A DNA stretch of 64,000 bases, taken from NCBI RefSeq assembly GCF_050896395.1, contig NZ_JBPBBA010000008.1:1-64000 (forward strand), given 5' to 3'. How positions within the stretch are numbered: position 1 is the first letter of the stretch; each line of letters opens with the position of its first letter. This document shows positions 1-7,639 of this stretch, piece by piece. The translations under genes and the position numbers were made by a program. Source of the stretch: Nioella aestuarii. Lineage in GTDB: Bacteria > Pseudomonadota > Alphaproteobacteria > Rhodobacterales > Rhodobacteraceae. The notes beneath the pieces were generated by a model, which was not told the DNA's origin, made no database searches, and was given only the letters and a program-made list of their open reading frames with translations.

Positions 1-46
1 GAGGTGCCGCCGCCAATCTACGGACCTAAGGGAGGAGGACGGTCCG
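1..46 (-). ncRNA. CcsR-type sRNA unit 3, cut by the window edge
   Basis: Third unit of a tandem sRNA array read leftwards. Its first hairpin is intact: a 6-bp stem (21-26 with 41-46) holds a 14-nt loop that presents the motif CCUCCUCCC on the minus strand (30-38). Positions 3-14 match the arm of the second hairpin of unit 2 (102-113) almost exactly, so the rest of this unit lies outside the window. Each unit therefore has two hairpins with the motif in the loop, as in the CcsR RNAs of Rhodobacter sphaeroides. The motif resembles the anti-Shine-Dalgarno end of 16S rRNA. Confidence 0.6.
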
Positions 47-80
47 TAACTGTTGCCCCGTCAGGAGCGGTATTTCGAGC

Positions 81-150
81 GGCGACACCAAGGGAGGAGG
101 AGGTGCCACCGCCAGTCTACGAACCCTCAAGGGAGGAGGAGAGGTTCCGT
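81..150 (-). ncRNA. CcsR-type sRNA unit 2
   Basis: Two consecutive hairpins on the minus strand. The first (119-150) has a 7-bp stem with one bulged base. The second (81-113) has two 4-bp stems split by an internal loop. Each loop carries CCUCCUCCC on the minus strand (131-139 and 92-100). About 30 nt of spacer separates this unit from its neighbours, which fits processing from one long transcript. The call rests on structure and on its place behind the DUF1127 gene, the same arrangement as CcsR1-4 of R. sphaeroides. Confidence 0.7.
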
Positions 151-183
151 ATCTGCTTTGCCCGTTCGGGCCTTGTCTTTCGG

Positions 184-252
184 CGGCGGCGCCAGGGAGG
201 AGGAGAGGCGCCGCCGCAGGGCTGCCGGTAAAAGGGAGGAGGAAACCGGCAG
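184..252 (-). ncRNA. CcsR-type sRNA unit 1
   Basis: First sRNA unit, starting about 20 nt after the stop codon of the DUF1127 gene, so probably cut from the same transcript. Hairpin one has an 8-bp perfect stem (222-229 with 245-252). Hairpin two has a 10-bp GC-only stem (184-193 with 207-216). Both loops expose CCUCCUCCC on the minus strand (234-242 and 195-203). In R. sphaeroides the equivalent RNAs accumulate under heat and oxidative stress from RpoHI/RpoHII promoters. That regulation is assumed here from the family, not seen in the sequence. Confidence 0.75.
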
Positions 253-270
253 TGTTCTATGTCGTTTCGA

Positions 271-492
271 TCAGTTGGACTGACCGTAGGCTGCTTCCAG
301 AGCGATCGAGCGGATCTCTGCGCGGGAAATGCCCAGATCGTTGAGTTCGCGGGTGCCCAGTTGGCGAAGTTCATTCACCGTGGTGCGGTAAACGCGCCAT
401 GCAGCATAAGCCTCGGCGGCGTGTTCACGGATTTCTGCGAAGCGGGCCAGCAGCGAGATCGAGCCAGCTTGAGTTTGGTGTGCGTAGGCCAT
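271..492 (-). CDS. ccaF1: DUF1127 small protein, CcaF1-like RNA-binding protein
   Basis: A 73-residue protein with the DUF1127 signature near its C-terminus: RELNDLGISRAEI at about residues 48-60, in an arginine-rich helical context. The start at 492 has a purine-rich SD (GAAGGATGAAGG) just upstream. In R. sphaeroides the homologous gene precedes the CcsR sRNAs, and its product CcaF1 binds RNA and affects sRNA maturation and turnover. Here at least three CcsR-type units follow on the same strand, so one transcript probably supplies both protein and sRNAs. Small DUF1127 proteins are common in alphaproteobacteria. It is the sRNA context that points to CcaF1. Confidence 0.8.
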   Translation of the reverse strand: MAYAHQTQAGSISLLARFAEIREHAAEAYAAWRVYRTTVNELRQLGTRELNDLGISRAEIRSIALEAAYGQSN

Positions 493-804
493 GTGCCTTC
501 ATCCTTCGGTCGGTTGGGCCCGGCGGTCTGCGTCGCGGTGTTGCGGCGATCCGTGTCGATCCCTTGTTTGTTTCGATGACTAAAAAATATCGCAATGCTG
601 CGCCTGCACAATCCCCGAGTTACTCAATGCTGCTATGCAGAAAGCGCATATCGCAAGCGTAAGGTGCTCAATTTCTTGGCTTACCCAAGGTCATTCAGCC
701 TAAACGTCATCCGAAAGACCAAGTTTGATTAGGGGGTGCAGTTCGGGCCAATTCGCCCTATCTCATCGGGCACGAGAAAACCCACAGATCTGAAAGGCCA
801 TTCC
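493..804. other. Divergent intergenic region between the DUF1127/sRNA unit and mrp
   Basis: This 312-bp stretch holds no convincing gene. It must carry the leftward promoter for the DUF1127-CcsR unit and the rightward promoter for mrp. Short open frames here lack SD sites and family features. For leftward transcription the best pair I can find is TTGTGC (611-606) with an AT-rich block reading ATATTTTTT (590-582). An upstream GTG at 736 would extend mrp by 23 residues, but that extension does not look like Mrp. Confidence 0.5.
582..611 (-). promoter_or_regulatory. Candidate promoter of the DUF1127-CcsR transcript
   Basis: On the minus strand TTGTGC is followed, after about 15-17 nt, by a run of A and T that could serve as a -10 element, placing the transcript start roughly 75-90 nt before the DUF1127 start codon. 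In related species this operon is driven by the heat-shock type sigma factors RpoHI and RpoHII. The match here is weak and chosen by position as much as by sequence. Confidence 0.25.
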
Positions 805-1890
805 ATGAGCCAGACACGCGACTCGATTCTTGCCGCACTCGAAAAACTGGCACTTCCCGATGGCGGCACGCTGGTCAGCCGCGATTTACTGCGTGCCCTA
901 CAGATCGACGGGGGCCGTGTGTCATTTGTGATTGAAGCGCCGACCCCCGATGAGGCGCGCCGCCTTGGGCCGGTGCGCGATGCGGCAGAGGCATTGGTAA
1001 AGGGATTGCCCGGCGTGGACAGCGCCTTTGTTGCGTTGACGGCCCATGGCCCCGCTGCCCGGCCTGCGCCGGGGCAGGGGGAGCCGCCGAGCCTGAAGAT
1101 CGGGGGGCATCCCAAACCGCAGCAAGGATCCATGAAGCCTTCATCGGTTCAGCGCATACTGGCCGTGGGGTCCGGCAAGGGCGGCGTGGGCAAATCCACT
1201 GTATCATCGAACCTTGCTGTTGCGCTGGCGCGTAAGGGACGGAAGGTGGGGCTGCTCGATGCCGATATCTACGGGCCTTCGCAGCCGCGCATGATGGGGG
1301 TGAACAAGCGTCCCGCATCGCCTGATGGAAAGACCATCCTTCCCTTGCATAATCATGGCGTGACGTTGATGTCGCTCGGCTTCATGCTGCCGGAGGATCA
1401 AGCGGTGGTCTGGCGTGGGCCGATGCTGATGGGGGCGTTGCAACAGATGCTGACCCAGGTGGAATGGGGCGATCTGGATGTGCTGATCGTGGACCTGCCG
1501 CCGGGAACCGGTGATGTGGCCATGACGCTGTGCCAGAAATCCGAGGTGACGGGTGCAATCGTTGTCTCAACACCGCAGGACGTGGCGCTGTTGGATGCCA
1601 AAAAGGCCATCAACATGTTTCAGACGCTGAAAACTCCGATTCTGGGGCTGATCGAGAACATGTCGGTCTTTCATTGCCCCAATTGCGGCCATGAGGAGCA
1701 TATCTTTGGCCATGGCGGCGTGCGGTCCGAGGCGGAGCGGATAGGCGTGCCGTTCCTGGGCGAGTTGCCGATTTCGCTGGAAACCCGGCTGGCGGGTGAC
1801 GGTGGAACCCCGATCGCGGCAGGTGAGGGACCGATGTCCGATGCGTATGCGGCCCTGGCTTCCCGACTCGTTGAGGGCGGCATGGCCTGA
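805..1890 (+). CDS. mrp: Mrp/ApbC family Fe-S cluster carrier ATPase
   Basis: A 361-residue cytosolic P-loop ATPase that holds and transfers iron-sulfur clusters to apoproteins. Residues 1-80 form a MIP18/DUF59-like domain. After a proline-rich linker comes the ParA-type ATPase with the deviant Walker A motif GSGKGGVGKST at 122-132 and the conserved CPNC pair at 291-294 that binds the bridging cluster. The ATG at 805 has an AAAGG SD and a normal Mrp N-terminus. It stands alone, ends in a strong terminator, and is not part of the dcw operon that follows. Confidence 0.93.
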   Translation: MSQTRDSILAALEKLALPDGGTLVSRDLLRALQIDGGRVSFVIEAPTPDEARRLGPVRDAAEALVKGLPGVDSAFVALTAHGPAARPAPGQGEPPSLKIGGHPKPQQGSMKPSSVQRILAVGSGKGGVGKSTVSSNLAVALARKGRKVGLLDADIYGPSQPRMMGVNKRPASPDGKTILPLHNHGVTLMSLGFMLPEDQAVVWRGPMLMGALQQMLTQVEWGDLDVLIVDLPPGTGDVAMTLCQKSEVTGAIVVSTPQDVALLDAKKAINMFQTLKTPILGLIENMSVFHCPNCGHEEHIFGHGGVRSEAERIGVPFLGELPISLETRLAGDGGTPIAAGEGPMSDAYAALASRLVEGGMA

Positions 1891-1928
1891 TTTTTGCGGT
1901 CCCACATCCTGGGAAAACATGGAAACAC

Positions 1929-1959
1929 CCCCCGGATCGCCCCGCGACCGGGGGTTTTT
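1929..1959 (+). terminator. Rho-independent terminator after mrp
   Basis: A 7-bp stem CCCCCGG (1929-1935) with CCGGGGG (1948-1954) is followed directly by five T. It lies 39 bp after the mrp stop and insulates mrp from the dcw promoter region. Positions 1960-2109 show no gene and no further structure that I can support. Confidence 0.85.
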
Positions 1960-2109
1960 CGTGGAAATCTGGAAAAAAATCCCATGCGCTGTGGTGCAAT
2001 TGGCACAGCCATATGTTGTGGCTCCCGCCCTTGCGACCACTTCATCTGCGCATTTGGCCGCGGCTTTTGCCACAAAATGCTGTGTTTGGAGGGTGGCTTC
2101 GGCAAAATG

Positions 2110-2165
2110 TGGGGAAATTTCCCATAAAAAGGGATTGATTGGGAAATCATTCCATGAGACAACAA
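2110..2165 (+). promoter_or_regulatory. dcw promoter with phased MraZ-type operator repeats
   Basis: TGGGG (2110), AGGGA (2130) and TGGGA (2140) are spaced in exact multiples of 10 bp, and the missing position at 2120 reads as the complement TCCCA. MraZ is known to bind direct TGGG-type repeats with a 10-nt period upstream of its own gene. A possible -35 element TTGATT (2135-2140) lies inside the repeats, with a weak -10 near 2158-2166, so MraZ binding would block polymerase. This puts the start of transcription about 265 nt before mraZ. Confidence 0.55.
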
Positions 2166-2393
2166 TGGCACAGCAAACGAGATCACCGGGACCAAGGCGC
2201 AAGACCAAGGACCGGAAAACAAAAAACGGCAGTTTCATACAGGCAATCTCATTCGCTGACATAGAGAGATCCGGCGCGCGGGCAGAGCAGACATCCCCCC
2301 CCAGGTAATGCGCGCGTAGTCGGACACCCCAGAAATGGGACGAGGGCGGCGGATTGAGCAGTGGCAGCTTGCTCGATCCGCCGTTGTCCTTTC
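2165..2393 (+). ncRNA. upsM: UpsM-like sRNA in the long mraZ leader
   Basis: The space between the putative dcw promoter and mraZ is unusually long and structured. It ends in a 14-bp stem (2347-2360 with 2370-2383, one G-U pair, 9-nt loop) followed by a T-rich tail (TTGTCCTTTC). In R. sphaeroides the dcw cluster has a comparably extended leader that yields the abundant sRNA UpsM by partial termination and processing ahead of mraZ. Position, length and terminal hairpin agree. The 5' end is inferred from the promoter guess, and primary-sequence conservation was not checked. Confidence 0.6.
2347..2393 (+). terminator. Leaky terminator or attenuator ahead of mraZ
   Basis: A stable 14-bp hairpin with loop GTGGCAGCT is followed by TTGTCCTTTC. 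The T tract is interrupted, so some polymerase should read through into mraZ, which would set the ratio of leader RNA to dcw mRNA. Confidence 0.6.
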
Positions 2394-2430
2394 GGGGACA
2401 CAAAACGAGGGATAGGTAAGGACGGGGACA

Positions 2431-2943
2431 GTGGAGCGCAGGTTTCAGGGCGAAAGCCTGAACAAGGTAGACGGAAAGGGCCGGGTGTCGATCCCGGTTA
2501 AGTTCCGTCGTGTGCTTCAGAATTCCGACAGCGAATATACCCCCGGCGGCGCTCCGCGCCTCTATATCGCCTATGGCGACCCCAACAAGAATTATCTGGA
2601 ATGCCTGTCCGGCGACGCGTTTGACGAGATCGACGCAATGATCAAGTCCGTGCAGCGCGGCACCCGCCTGCGCACAGTGCTGGAGCATTTCTACTACGCC
2701 AAATGCGAGGCGACGACGGTGGACGACACCGGCCGCCTCGTCTTGCCGCCCGCCGCGCGGGACAAGATCGACCTGGGTGCCGAGGCATTGTTCCAGGGCA
2801 AGGGCGACCAGTTTCACATTCTCAACCCCGAGGCCGGCAAAGAAGCCGAAGATAATATCGAGGCGCTTCTCGCCTCGCTTGGGGAGGGCGATTTCTTCGA
2901 CCCGCTCAGTCTGGTGGGCCAGCCCGTGGGTGGCGAAGAATGA
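2431..2943 (+). CDS. mraZ: MraZ transcriptional regulator of the dcw cluster
   Basis: A 170-residue DNA-binding protein with two SpoVT/AbrB-like half-domains, marked by DGKGR at 14-18 and DDTGR at 98-102, the family's conserved D-x-x-GR motifs. MraZ assembles as a ring and represses its own promoter. The GTG start has a TAAGGACGG SD 8 nt upstream. It is the first gene of the cluster and its stop overlaps the rsmH start (ATGA), so the two are translationally coupled. Phased TGGG repeats at 2110-2144 are its likely operator. Confidence 0.95.
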   Translation: MERRFQGESLNKVDGKGRVSIPVKFRRVLQNSDSEYTPGGAPRLYIAYGDPNKNYLECLSGDAFDEIDAMIKSVQRGTRLRTVLEHFYYAKCEATTVDDTGRLVLPPAARDKIDLGAEALFQGKGDQFHILNPEAGKEAEDNIEALLASLGEGDFFDPLSLVGQPVGGEE

Positions 2944-3953
2944 CCGGCGGCGCGGCATCCGACAGATCGGCAGCCGAGCCCCATATCCCCGTGCTTCTCG
3001 ATGCGATCCTGAACGCGGTCGCCCCGGTCAGTGGCGTCTGGCTGGACGGCACCTTCGGCGCGGGCGGGTATTCGCGCGGGCTGTTGGCGGCAGGGGCCGA
3101 TCGGGTGATCGGCGTGGATCGCGACCCGCTGGCCTTTCAGTTGGCAGCCCCTTGGGCGGCGGAAACTGGCGATCGGCTGATCCTCGTGGAGGGCACATTT
3201 TCGGAGCTCGACCAGCACGCCGCCAAGGCCGGGTTTCCGCAGCTTGATGGCGTTGTGCTCGATCTTGGCGTCTCCTCGATGCAGCTCGATCTGGCGGAGC
3301 GCGGCTTCTCCTTCATGCGCGACGGGCCTTTGGACATGCGCATGGGGCAGGCTGGACCATCGGCTGAGGACCTCGTGAACGACGCGTCGGAAAGCGCGCT
3401 GGCCGATGTCCTGTTCCACTATGGCGAAGAACGCGCCGCGCGCCGGATTGCCAAGGCGATCGTCAAGGCGCGGGCAGAAACGCGCATCGGCTCCACCCTT
3501 CAACTGGCTGGAATTGTTGAAAAATGCCTGCCACGGGCCAAGCCGGGTCAAAGCCACCCCGCGACCCGCAGCTTTCAGGCGATCCGCATCGCCGTGAATG
3601 ACGAGTTTGGGCAGTTGGCCGACGGTTTGATGGCCGCCGAACGCGCCCTTGCGCCGGGCGGGCAACTGGCCGTTGTGACCTTTCACTCGCTCGAAGACCG
3701 CATTGCCAAGCGGTTCCTGCAAGACCGGGCCAGCTTTGGTGGCGGTGGCTCTCGCTATGCGCCCGAAGCAGCAGCCCGTGAACCCGGTTTTATCCTGACC
3801 CCGCGCCGGGCCATTGCGCCCGATGCCGAAGAGATTGCCCGCAATCCGCGCGCCCGGTCAGCAAAACTACGCGTCGCAAGGCGCACCCATGCACCCGCAA
3901 TGGCCCCGAATGGAGACATCATGGGCCTGCCCCGCCTATCGGAGATCCTGTAA
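2940..3953 (+). CDS. rsmH: 16S rRNA (cytosine1402-N4)-methyltransferase RsmH (MraW)
   Basis: A 337-residue S-adenosylmethionine-dependent methyltransferase that modifies C1402 in the decoding centre of 16S rRNA. The SAM-binding glycine motif DGTFGAGGYS is at 36-45. The N-terminus HIPVLLDAIL and the inner VVLDLGVSSMQLD stretch are typical of the family, and length is normal. It overlaps mraZ by 4 nt and is followed after 2 nt by ftsL, so it belongs to the same transcript. Confidence 0.96.
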   Translation: MTGGAASDRSAAEPHIPVLLDAILNAVAPVSGVWLDGTFGAGGYSRGLLAAGADRVIGVDRDPLAFQLAAPWAAETGDRLILVEGTFSELDQHAAKAGFPQLDGVVLDLGVSSMQLDLAERGFSFMRDGPLDMRMGQAGPSAEDLVNDASESALADVLFHYGEERAARRIAKAIVKARAETRIGSTLQLAGIVEKCLPRAKPGQSHPATRSFQAIRIAVNDEFGQLADGLMAAERALAPGGQLAVVTFHSLEDRIAKRFLQDRASFGGGGSRYAPEAAAREPGFILTPRRAIAPDAEEIARNPRARSAKLRVARRTHAPAMAPNGDIMGLPRLSEIL

Positions 3954-3955
3954 CC

Positions 3956-4315
3956 ATGCGCGGTTTCCTCACCTTCCTGGCCGCCGTTGCCGTCGTCGCC
4001 CTCGGATACTGGGCCTATCACCAGAACATCCAGACGCAGCAAGCCCTGCGCGAGGTGGAAAGACTACAACGCGCCATCGTTGGGGAACGCGAACGCCTTG
4101 GCGTGCTGCGCGCCGAGTGGGCCTATCTGAACCGCCCCGACCGGCTGCGCGAACTGGTGGATCTGAATTTCGAACGGCTCAACCTGTTGCCCATGACGCC
4201 GGATCAGTTCGCAGTGATGGATGAGGTGATTTGGCGGCCAGAGGTGCCCGATACGCTTGAGCCTGGCGTCGAGGACGTCCTGTTCAGCGCATCCGAGGCG
4301 GAGGACCTGCCATGA
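3956..4315 (+). CDS. ftsL: Cell division protein FtsL
   Basis: A 119-residue bitopic membrane protein: one N-terminal transmembrane segment (about 3-20), then a heptad-like region (about 25-60) that fits the FtsL/FtsB-type coiled coil. FtsL bridges FtsQ to the FtsW-FtsI synthase at the septum. Sequence conservation in this family is poor. The call rests on topology, the motif NRPDRLRELVDLNFERL and its place between rsmH and ftsI. The stop overlaps the ftsI start (ATGA). Confidence 0.85.
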   Translation: MRGFLTFLAAVAVVALGYWAYHQNIQTQQALREVERLQRAIVGERERLGVLRAEWAYLNRPDRLRELVDLNFERLNLLPMTPDQFAVMDEVIWRPEVPDTLEPGVEDVLFSASEAEDLP

Positions 4316-6111
4316 CTGACCCCCGCCGTATTGCCCTGCGCCCTTTGGCCCGCATTCTGGACGCCCGCCAGAAGGGTGAAAACCCTGACGCGATTGAACG
4401 TGAAAACCTGCGCTTGCGGCACGAACAGCAGCGCGACCGCCTGCGCCAGCGTGCTGAAAGCCGTCTTCTGGTGCTGGCCATCTGTTTTTTCGCGGCCTTT
4501 ACAGCCGTCGGGGTCAAGATGACGGCGCTGGCGTCATCCGAACCGGAAGAGCCGCGCAGCGCGACGTCCGGCACCTCCATAATTTCCACCCGCGCCGATA
4601 TCGTTGACAGGCAGGGGCGGGTTCTGGCCACCAATCTCGTGACCAACGCGCTCTACGCGCATCCGCATGAGCTGATCGATCCGGTGGCCGCCGCTGCCGG
4701 GCTTGCGGCGATCTTTGACGATCTGGATGAGGAAACGTTGTTGCGCCGCTTCGGGTCAGGGTCGCGCTTCATGTGGGTCAGGGGGTCGATCTCCCCGGAG
4801 CAACAACAGCTTGTACATGATCTTGGCGAACCCGGCCTGTTGTTCGGCCCGCGCGAGATGCGGCTCTATCCAAACGGGGCCGTGGCGGCGCATGTGCTTG
4901 GCGGCGCGCGTTTTGGCGAACAGGCTGTGAATGCTGCCGAGATCATCGGCGTCGCCGGTATCGAAGCGGAGTTTGACGAAGAACTGCGCGATCCGGCCCG
5001 CAACGGCGCGCCTCTGGAACTGTCGCTTGACCTGACCGTGCAATCCGCGGTCGAGGAAGTGCTGGCCGGCGGCATGACCATCATGAATGCGCAAGGCGCG
5101 TCCGCGGTGCTGATGGATGCCCATACGGGCGAGGTGATCTCGCTCGCGTCCTTGCCCGATTTTGATCCGAATGCCCGACCCAGGCCGCTTCTGGAAGGCG
5201 ATCCGTCACAGAGCCCGCTTTATAACCGGGCCGTTCAGGGCGTCTATGAACTGGGATCGACCTACAAGTTGTTCACCGTGGCGCAAGCCCTGGAGGAAGG
5301 GTTGGTCAACCCGCAGACAATGATCGATACGCAAGGTCCGTTGCGGATGGCGGGCTTTGAAATCAATGACTTCCACGACTATGGCCCGCGCTTGTCGGTG
5401 CGTGATGTTCTGGTGCAGTCCTCCAATATCGGCACTGCGCGTCTGGCGCAGATGATCGGGCCAGAGCGACAGCAGCAGTTCCTGGGACGTCTTGGCCTTC
5501 TGGAAGCGCTTGATTTCGAGATGATCGAGGCGCGTCAGGGCCGTCCGCTTTACCCGTCGAACTGGGGGCAGCTTTCGACGATGACGATCTCCTATGGTCA
5601 CGGCATTTCCGCCACGCAGCTCCATTTGGCAGCAGCCTATGCGACGATGGTCAATGGTGGCACCCTGGTGCGCCCCACCTTGCAGCGTCAGCTGGAACCG
5701 CAACTTGGCGAACGGGTGATTTCCGAGGAAACCTCGGTTGCCTTGCGCGAAATGCTGCGCGCCGTGGTGGCTGAGGATGAGGGCACCGCAAATCTTGCTG
5801 AAATCGCGGGGTATGAGGTTGGTGGCAAGACCGGATCGGCAGACAAGCCAAACCCCAATGGCGGCTACTATGATGACCGGGTCATCGCAACGTTCGCCTC
5901 GGTCTTCCCCTCGAATGATCCGCAATACGTGCTGGTGGTGACGTTGGATGAACCCTCGATCTCGGTTCTGGGTGAAACCCGGCGCACCGCAGGCTGGACG
6001 GCAGTGCCCGTTGCGGCAGAGGTCATCCGCAGGGTCGCGCCGCTTTTGGGTATGCGCCCGCAGACCGTTGATCCCGAGCTTGCCTATAGTCTATCCAGCG
6101 CATCACAATAA
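4312..6111 (+). CDS. ftsI: Peptidoglycan transpeptidase FtsI (PBP3)
   Basis: A 599-residue class B penicillin-binding protein that cross-links septal peptidoglycan. A basic cytoplasmic N-terminus of about 50 residues, rich in Arg and Glu, precedes one transmembrane segment (about 51-71), a PBP dimerisation domain and the transpeptidase domain. The three active-site motifs are present: S316-TYK, S370-SN and K506-TG. It works with the SEDS polymerase FtsW, encoded 8 kb downstream in the same cluster. Confidence 0.96.
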   Translation: MTDPRRIALRPLARILDARQKGENPDAIERENLRLRHEQQRDRLRQRAESRLLVLAICFFAAFTAVGVKMTALASSEPEEPRSATSGTSIISTRADIVDRQGRVLATNLVTNALYAHPHELIDPVAAAAGLAAIFDDLDEETLLRRFGSGSRFMWVRGSISPEQQQLVHDLGEPGLLFGPREMRLYPNGAVAAHVLGGARFGEQAVNAAEIIGVAGIEAEFDEELRDPARNGAPLELSLDLTVQSAVEEVLAGGMTIMNAQGASAVLMDAHTGEVISLASLPDFDPNARPRPLLEGDPSQSPLYNRAVQGVYELGSTYKLFTVAQALEEGLVNPQTMIDTQGPLRMAGFEINDFHDYGPRLSVRDVLVQSSNIGTARLAQMIGPERQQQFLGRLGLLEALDFEMIEARQGRPLYPSNWGQLSTMTISYGHGISATQLHLAAAYATMVNGGTLVRPTLQRQLEPQLGERVISEETSVALREMLRAVVAEDEGTANLAEIAGYEVGGKTGSADKPNPNGGYYDDRVIATFASVFPSNDPQYVLVVTLDEPSISVLGETRRTAGWTAVPVAAEVIRRVAPLLGMRPQTVDPELAYSLSSASQ

Positions 6112-6154
6112 GATGTGACTCGCGGGCGTGGACCCCGCAGATATTGGGGGACAG

Positions 6155-7639
6155 ATGGCGACCGACACGAAACCGCTTTCGGCGCTCGGGCTGACCGCGA
6201 CGCGCGGCGGCGATGCTCTGGTGACTGGCGTGTCGCTGGACAGCCGCACGGTTGAGCGGGGCCATCTGTTTGCTGCTCTGCCCGGCAGTCGCGTCCATGG
6301 TGGAGAGTTTATCCAATACGCGTTGCGGCAGGGGGCGGGCGCGATTCTGACCGACCGCGCCGGGGCCGAGATTGCCGCCACCGAATTGGCCGCCTCCGAT
6401 GCGTCGCTGGTGGTGGTCGAAGATCCTCGCGCCGCTTTCGCCCATGCCTGTGCGCTTTGGTTCGGGGTGCAGCCGGAAACCATGGTTGCGGTGACGGGCA
6501 CCAACGGCAAGACCAGCGTGGCCAGCTTCACCCGCCAGATCTGGGCCGCATTGGGCCGTGAGGCCGCCAATATTGGCACCACAGGCGTTGAGGGCGCGTT
6601 TTCGGCCCCTGGCATCCACACCACCCCCGAACCGCTGACCCTGCACCGGCTATTGGCCGATATGGCGGCGGCGGGGGTATCGCATTGTTCGATGGAGGCG
6701 TCGTCCCACGGGCTCGACCAGCGGCGGATGGAGGCGGTGCATCTGGCCGCCGCGGCCTTCACGAACTTCACCCAGGATCACCTGGATTACCACGGCACGA
6801 TGGAGGCCTATTTCGACGCCAAGGCGCGGCTGTTTACGGAACTGCTGCCCGAGGAGTCTACCGCCGTCATCAACCTAGACGACCCCAAGGGCGCGCTTTT
6901 GGCCGATATCTGTGAACGGCGAGAGATCGAGGTGATCACCGTTGGTCAGTATTCCGATGACGCGCGGCTCAAGATCACCGGGCGGCGGATGGATGAAACC
7001 GGGCAAGACGTGCTGTTCCGCTGGCAGGGGCAAAGCTATCAGGTGCGGCTGGACCTCATTGGTGCGTTTCAGGCGATGAACGTTCTGACGGCGGCGGGTC
7101 TCGTCATCGGTGCGGGCGAGGAACCTGATGAGGTCTTTGCCGTGCTGCCGCAGGTCAAGGGGGTGCGGGGCCGGATGCAGCTGGCCGCGACCCGCGAAAA
7201 CGGCGCGCCCGTCTATGTGGATTATTCGCACACGCCCGATAGCATCGAAACCGCGTTGAAGGCCCTGCGCCCGCATGTGATGGGGCGACTGGTGATTGTC
7301 TTCGGTGCAGGCGGCGACCGGGACCGGACAAAGCGGCCCTTGATGGGCAAGGCGGCTGCGGAAAATGCCGATGTACTGATCGTGACCGATGATAACCCCC
7401 GCAGCGAAGACCCCGCCATGATCCGGGCCGAGGTGATGGCAGGTTGCCCCGAGGCCACCAATGTTGGCGACCGGGCCGAGGCGATCCTGCGCGGCGTTGA
7501 TGCGCTCGGACCCGGTGACGCGCTGTTGATCGCCGGCAAGGGGCACGAAACCGGGCAGCAGGTAGGAGATGTCATCTATCCCTTTGATGATGTTGAACAA
7601 GCATCCGTTGCCGTGGCCGCTTTGGAGGGCCGGATATGA
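6155..7639 (+). CDS. murE: UDP-MurNAc-L-Ala-D-Glu:meso-diaminopimelate ligase MurE
   Basis: A 494-residue cytosolic Mur ligase that adds the third residue of the peptidoglycan stem peptide. It has the ATP-binding GTNGKTS at 115-121 and DNPR at 413-416, the motif that selects meso-diaminopimelate rather than lysine. The ATG at 6155 is preferred because TGGGGG sits just upstream. A GTG at 6128 would add nine residues. The stop overlaps the murF start. Confidence 0.95.
   Translation: MATDTKPLSALGLTATRGGDALVTGVSLDSRTVERGHLFAALPGSRVHGGEFIQYALRQGAGAILTDRAGAEIAATELAASDASLVVVEDPRAAFAHACALWFGVQPETMVAVTGTNGKTSVASFTRQIWAALGREAANIGTTGVEGAFSAPGIHTTPEPLTLHRLLADMAAAGVSHCSMEASSHGLDQRRMEAVHLAAAAFTNFTQDHLDYHGTMEAYFDAKARLFTELLPEESTAVINLDDPKGALLADICERREIEVITVGQYSDDARLKITGRRMDETGQDVLFRWQGQSYQVRLDLIGAFQAMNVLTAAGLVIGAGEEPDEVFAVLPQVKGVRGRMQLAATRENGAPVYVDYSHTPDSIETALKALRPHVMGRLVIVFGAGGDRDRTKRPLMGKAAAENADVLIVTDDNPRSEDPAMIRAEVMAGCPEATNVGDRAEAILRGVDALGPGDALLIAGKGHETGQQVGDVIYPFDDVEQASVAVAALEGRI

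Noticed and set aside
1..252. CRISPR-like reading of the repeated 9-mers
   Set aside because: Repeats are only 9 nt, spacing is irregular and each copy lies in a loop with its own stem. The sRNA explanation fits better and no cas genes are present.
2427..2439. Identical 13-mer GACAGTGGAGCGC at the mraZ and lpxC (24861-24873) start sites
   Set aside because: Both include a GTG start and a purine-rich stretch. One short match without wider similarity is likely chance.
1567..2958. Long minus-strand open frame of 463 codons opposite mrp and mraZ
   Set aside because: Shadow of two well-supported genes and the leader. Composition is Arg/His-rich with no domain, and it crosses a strong terminator.
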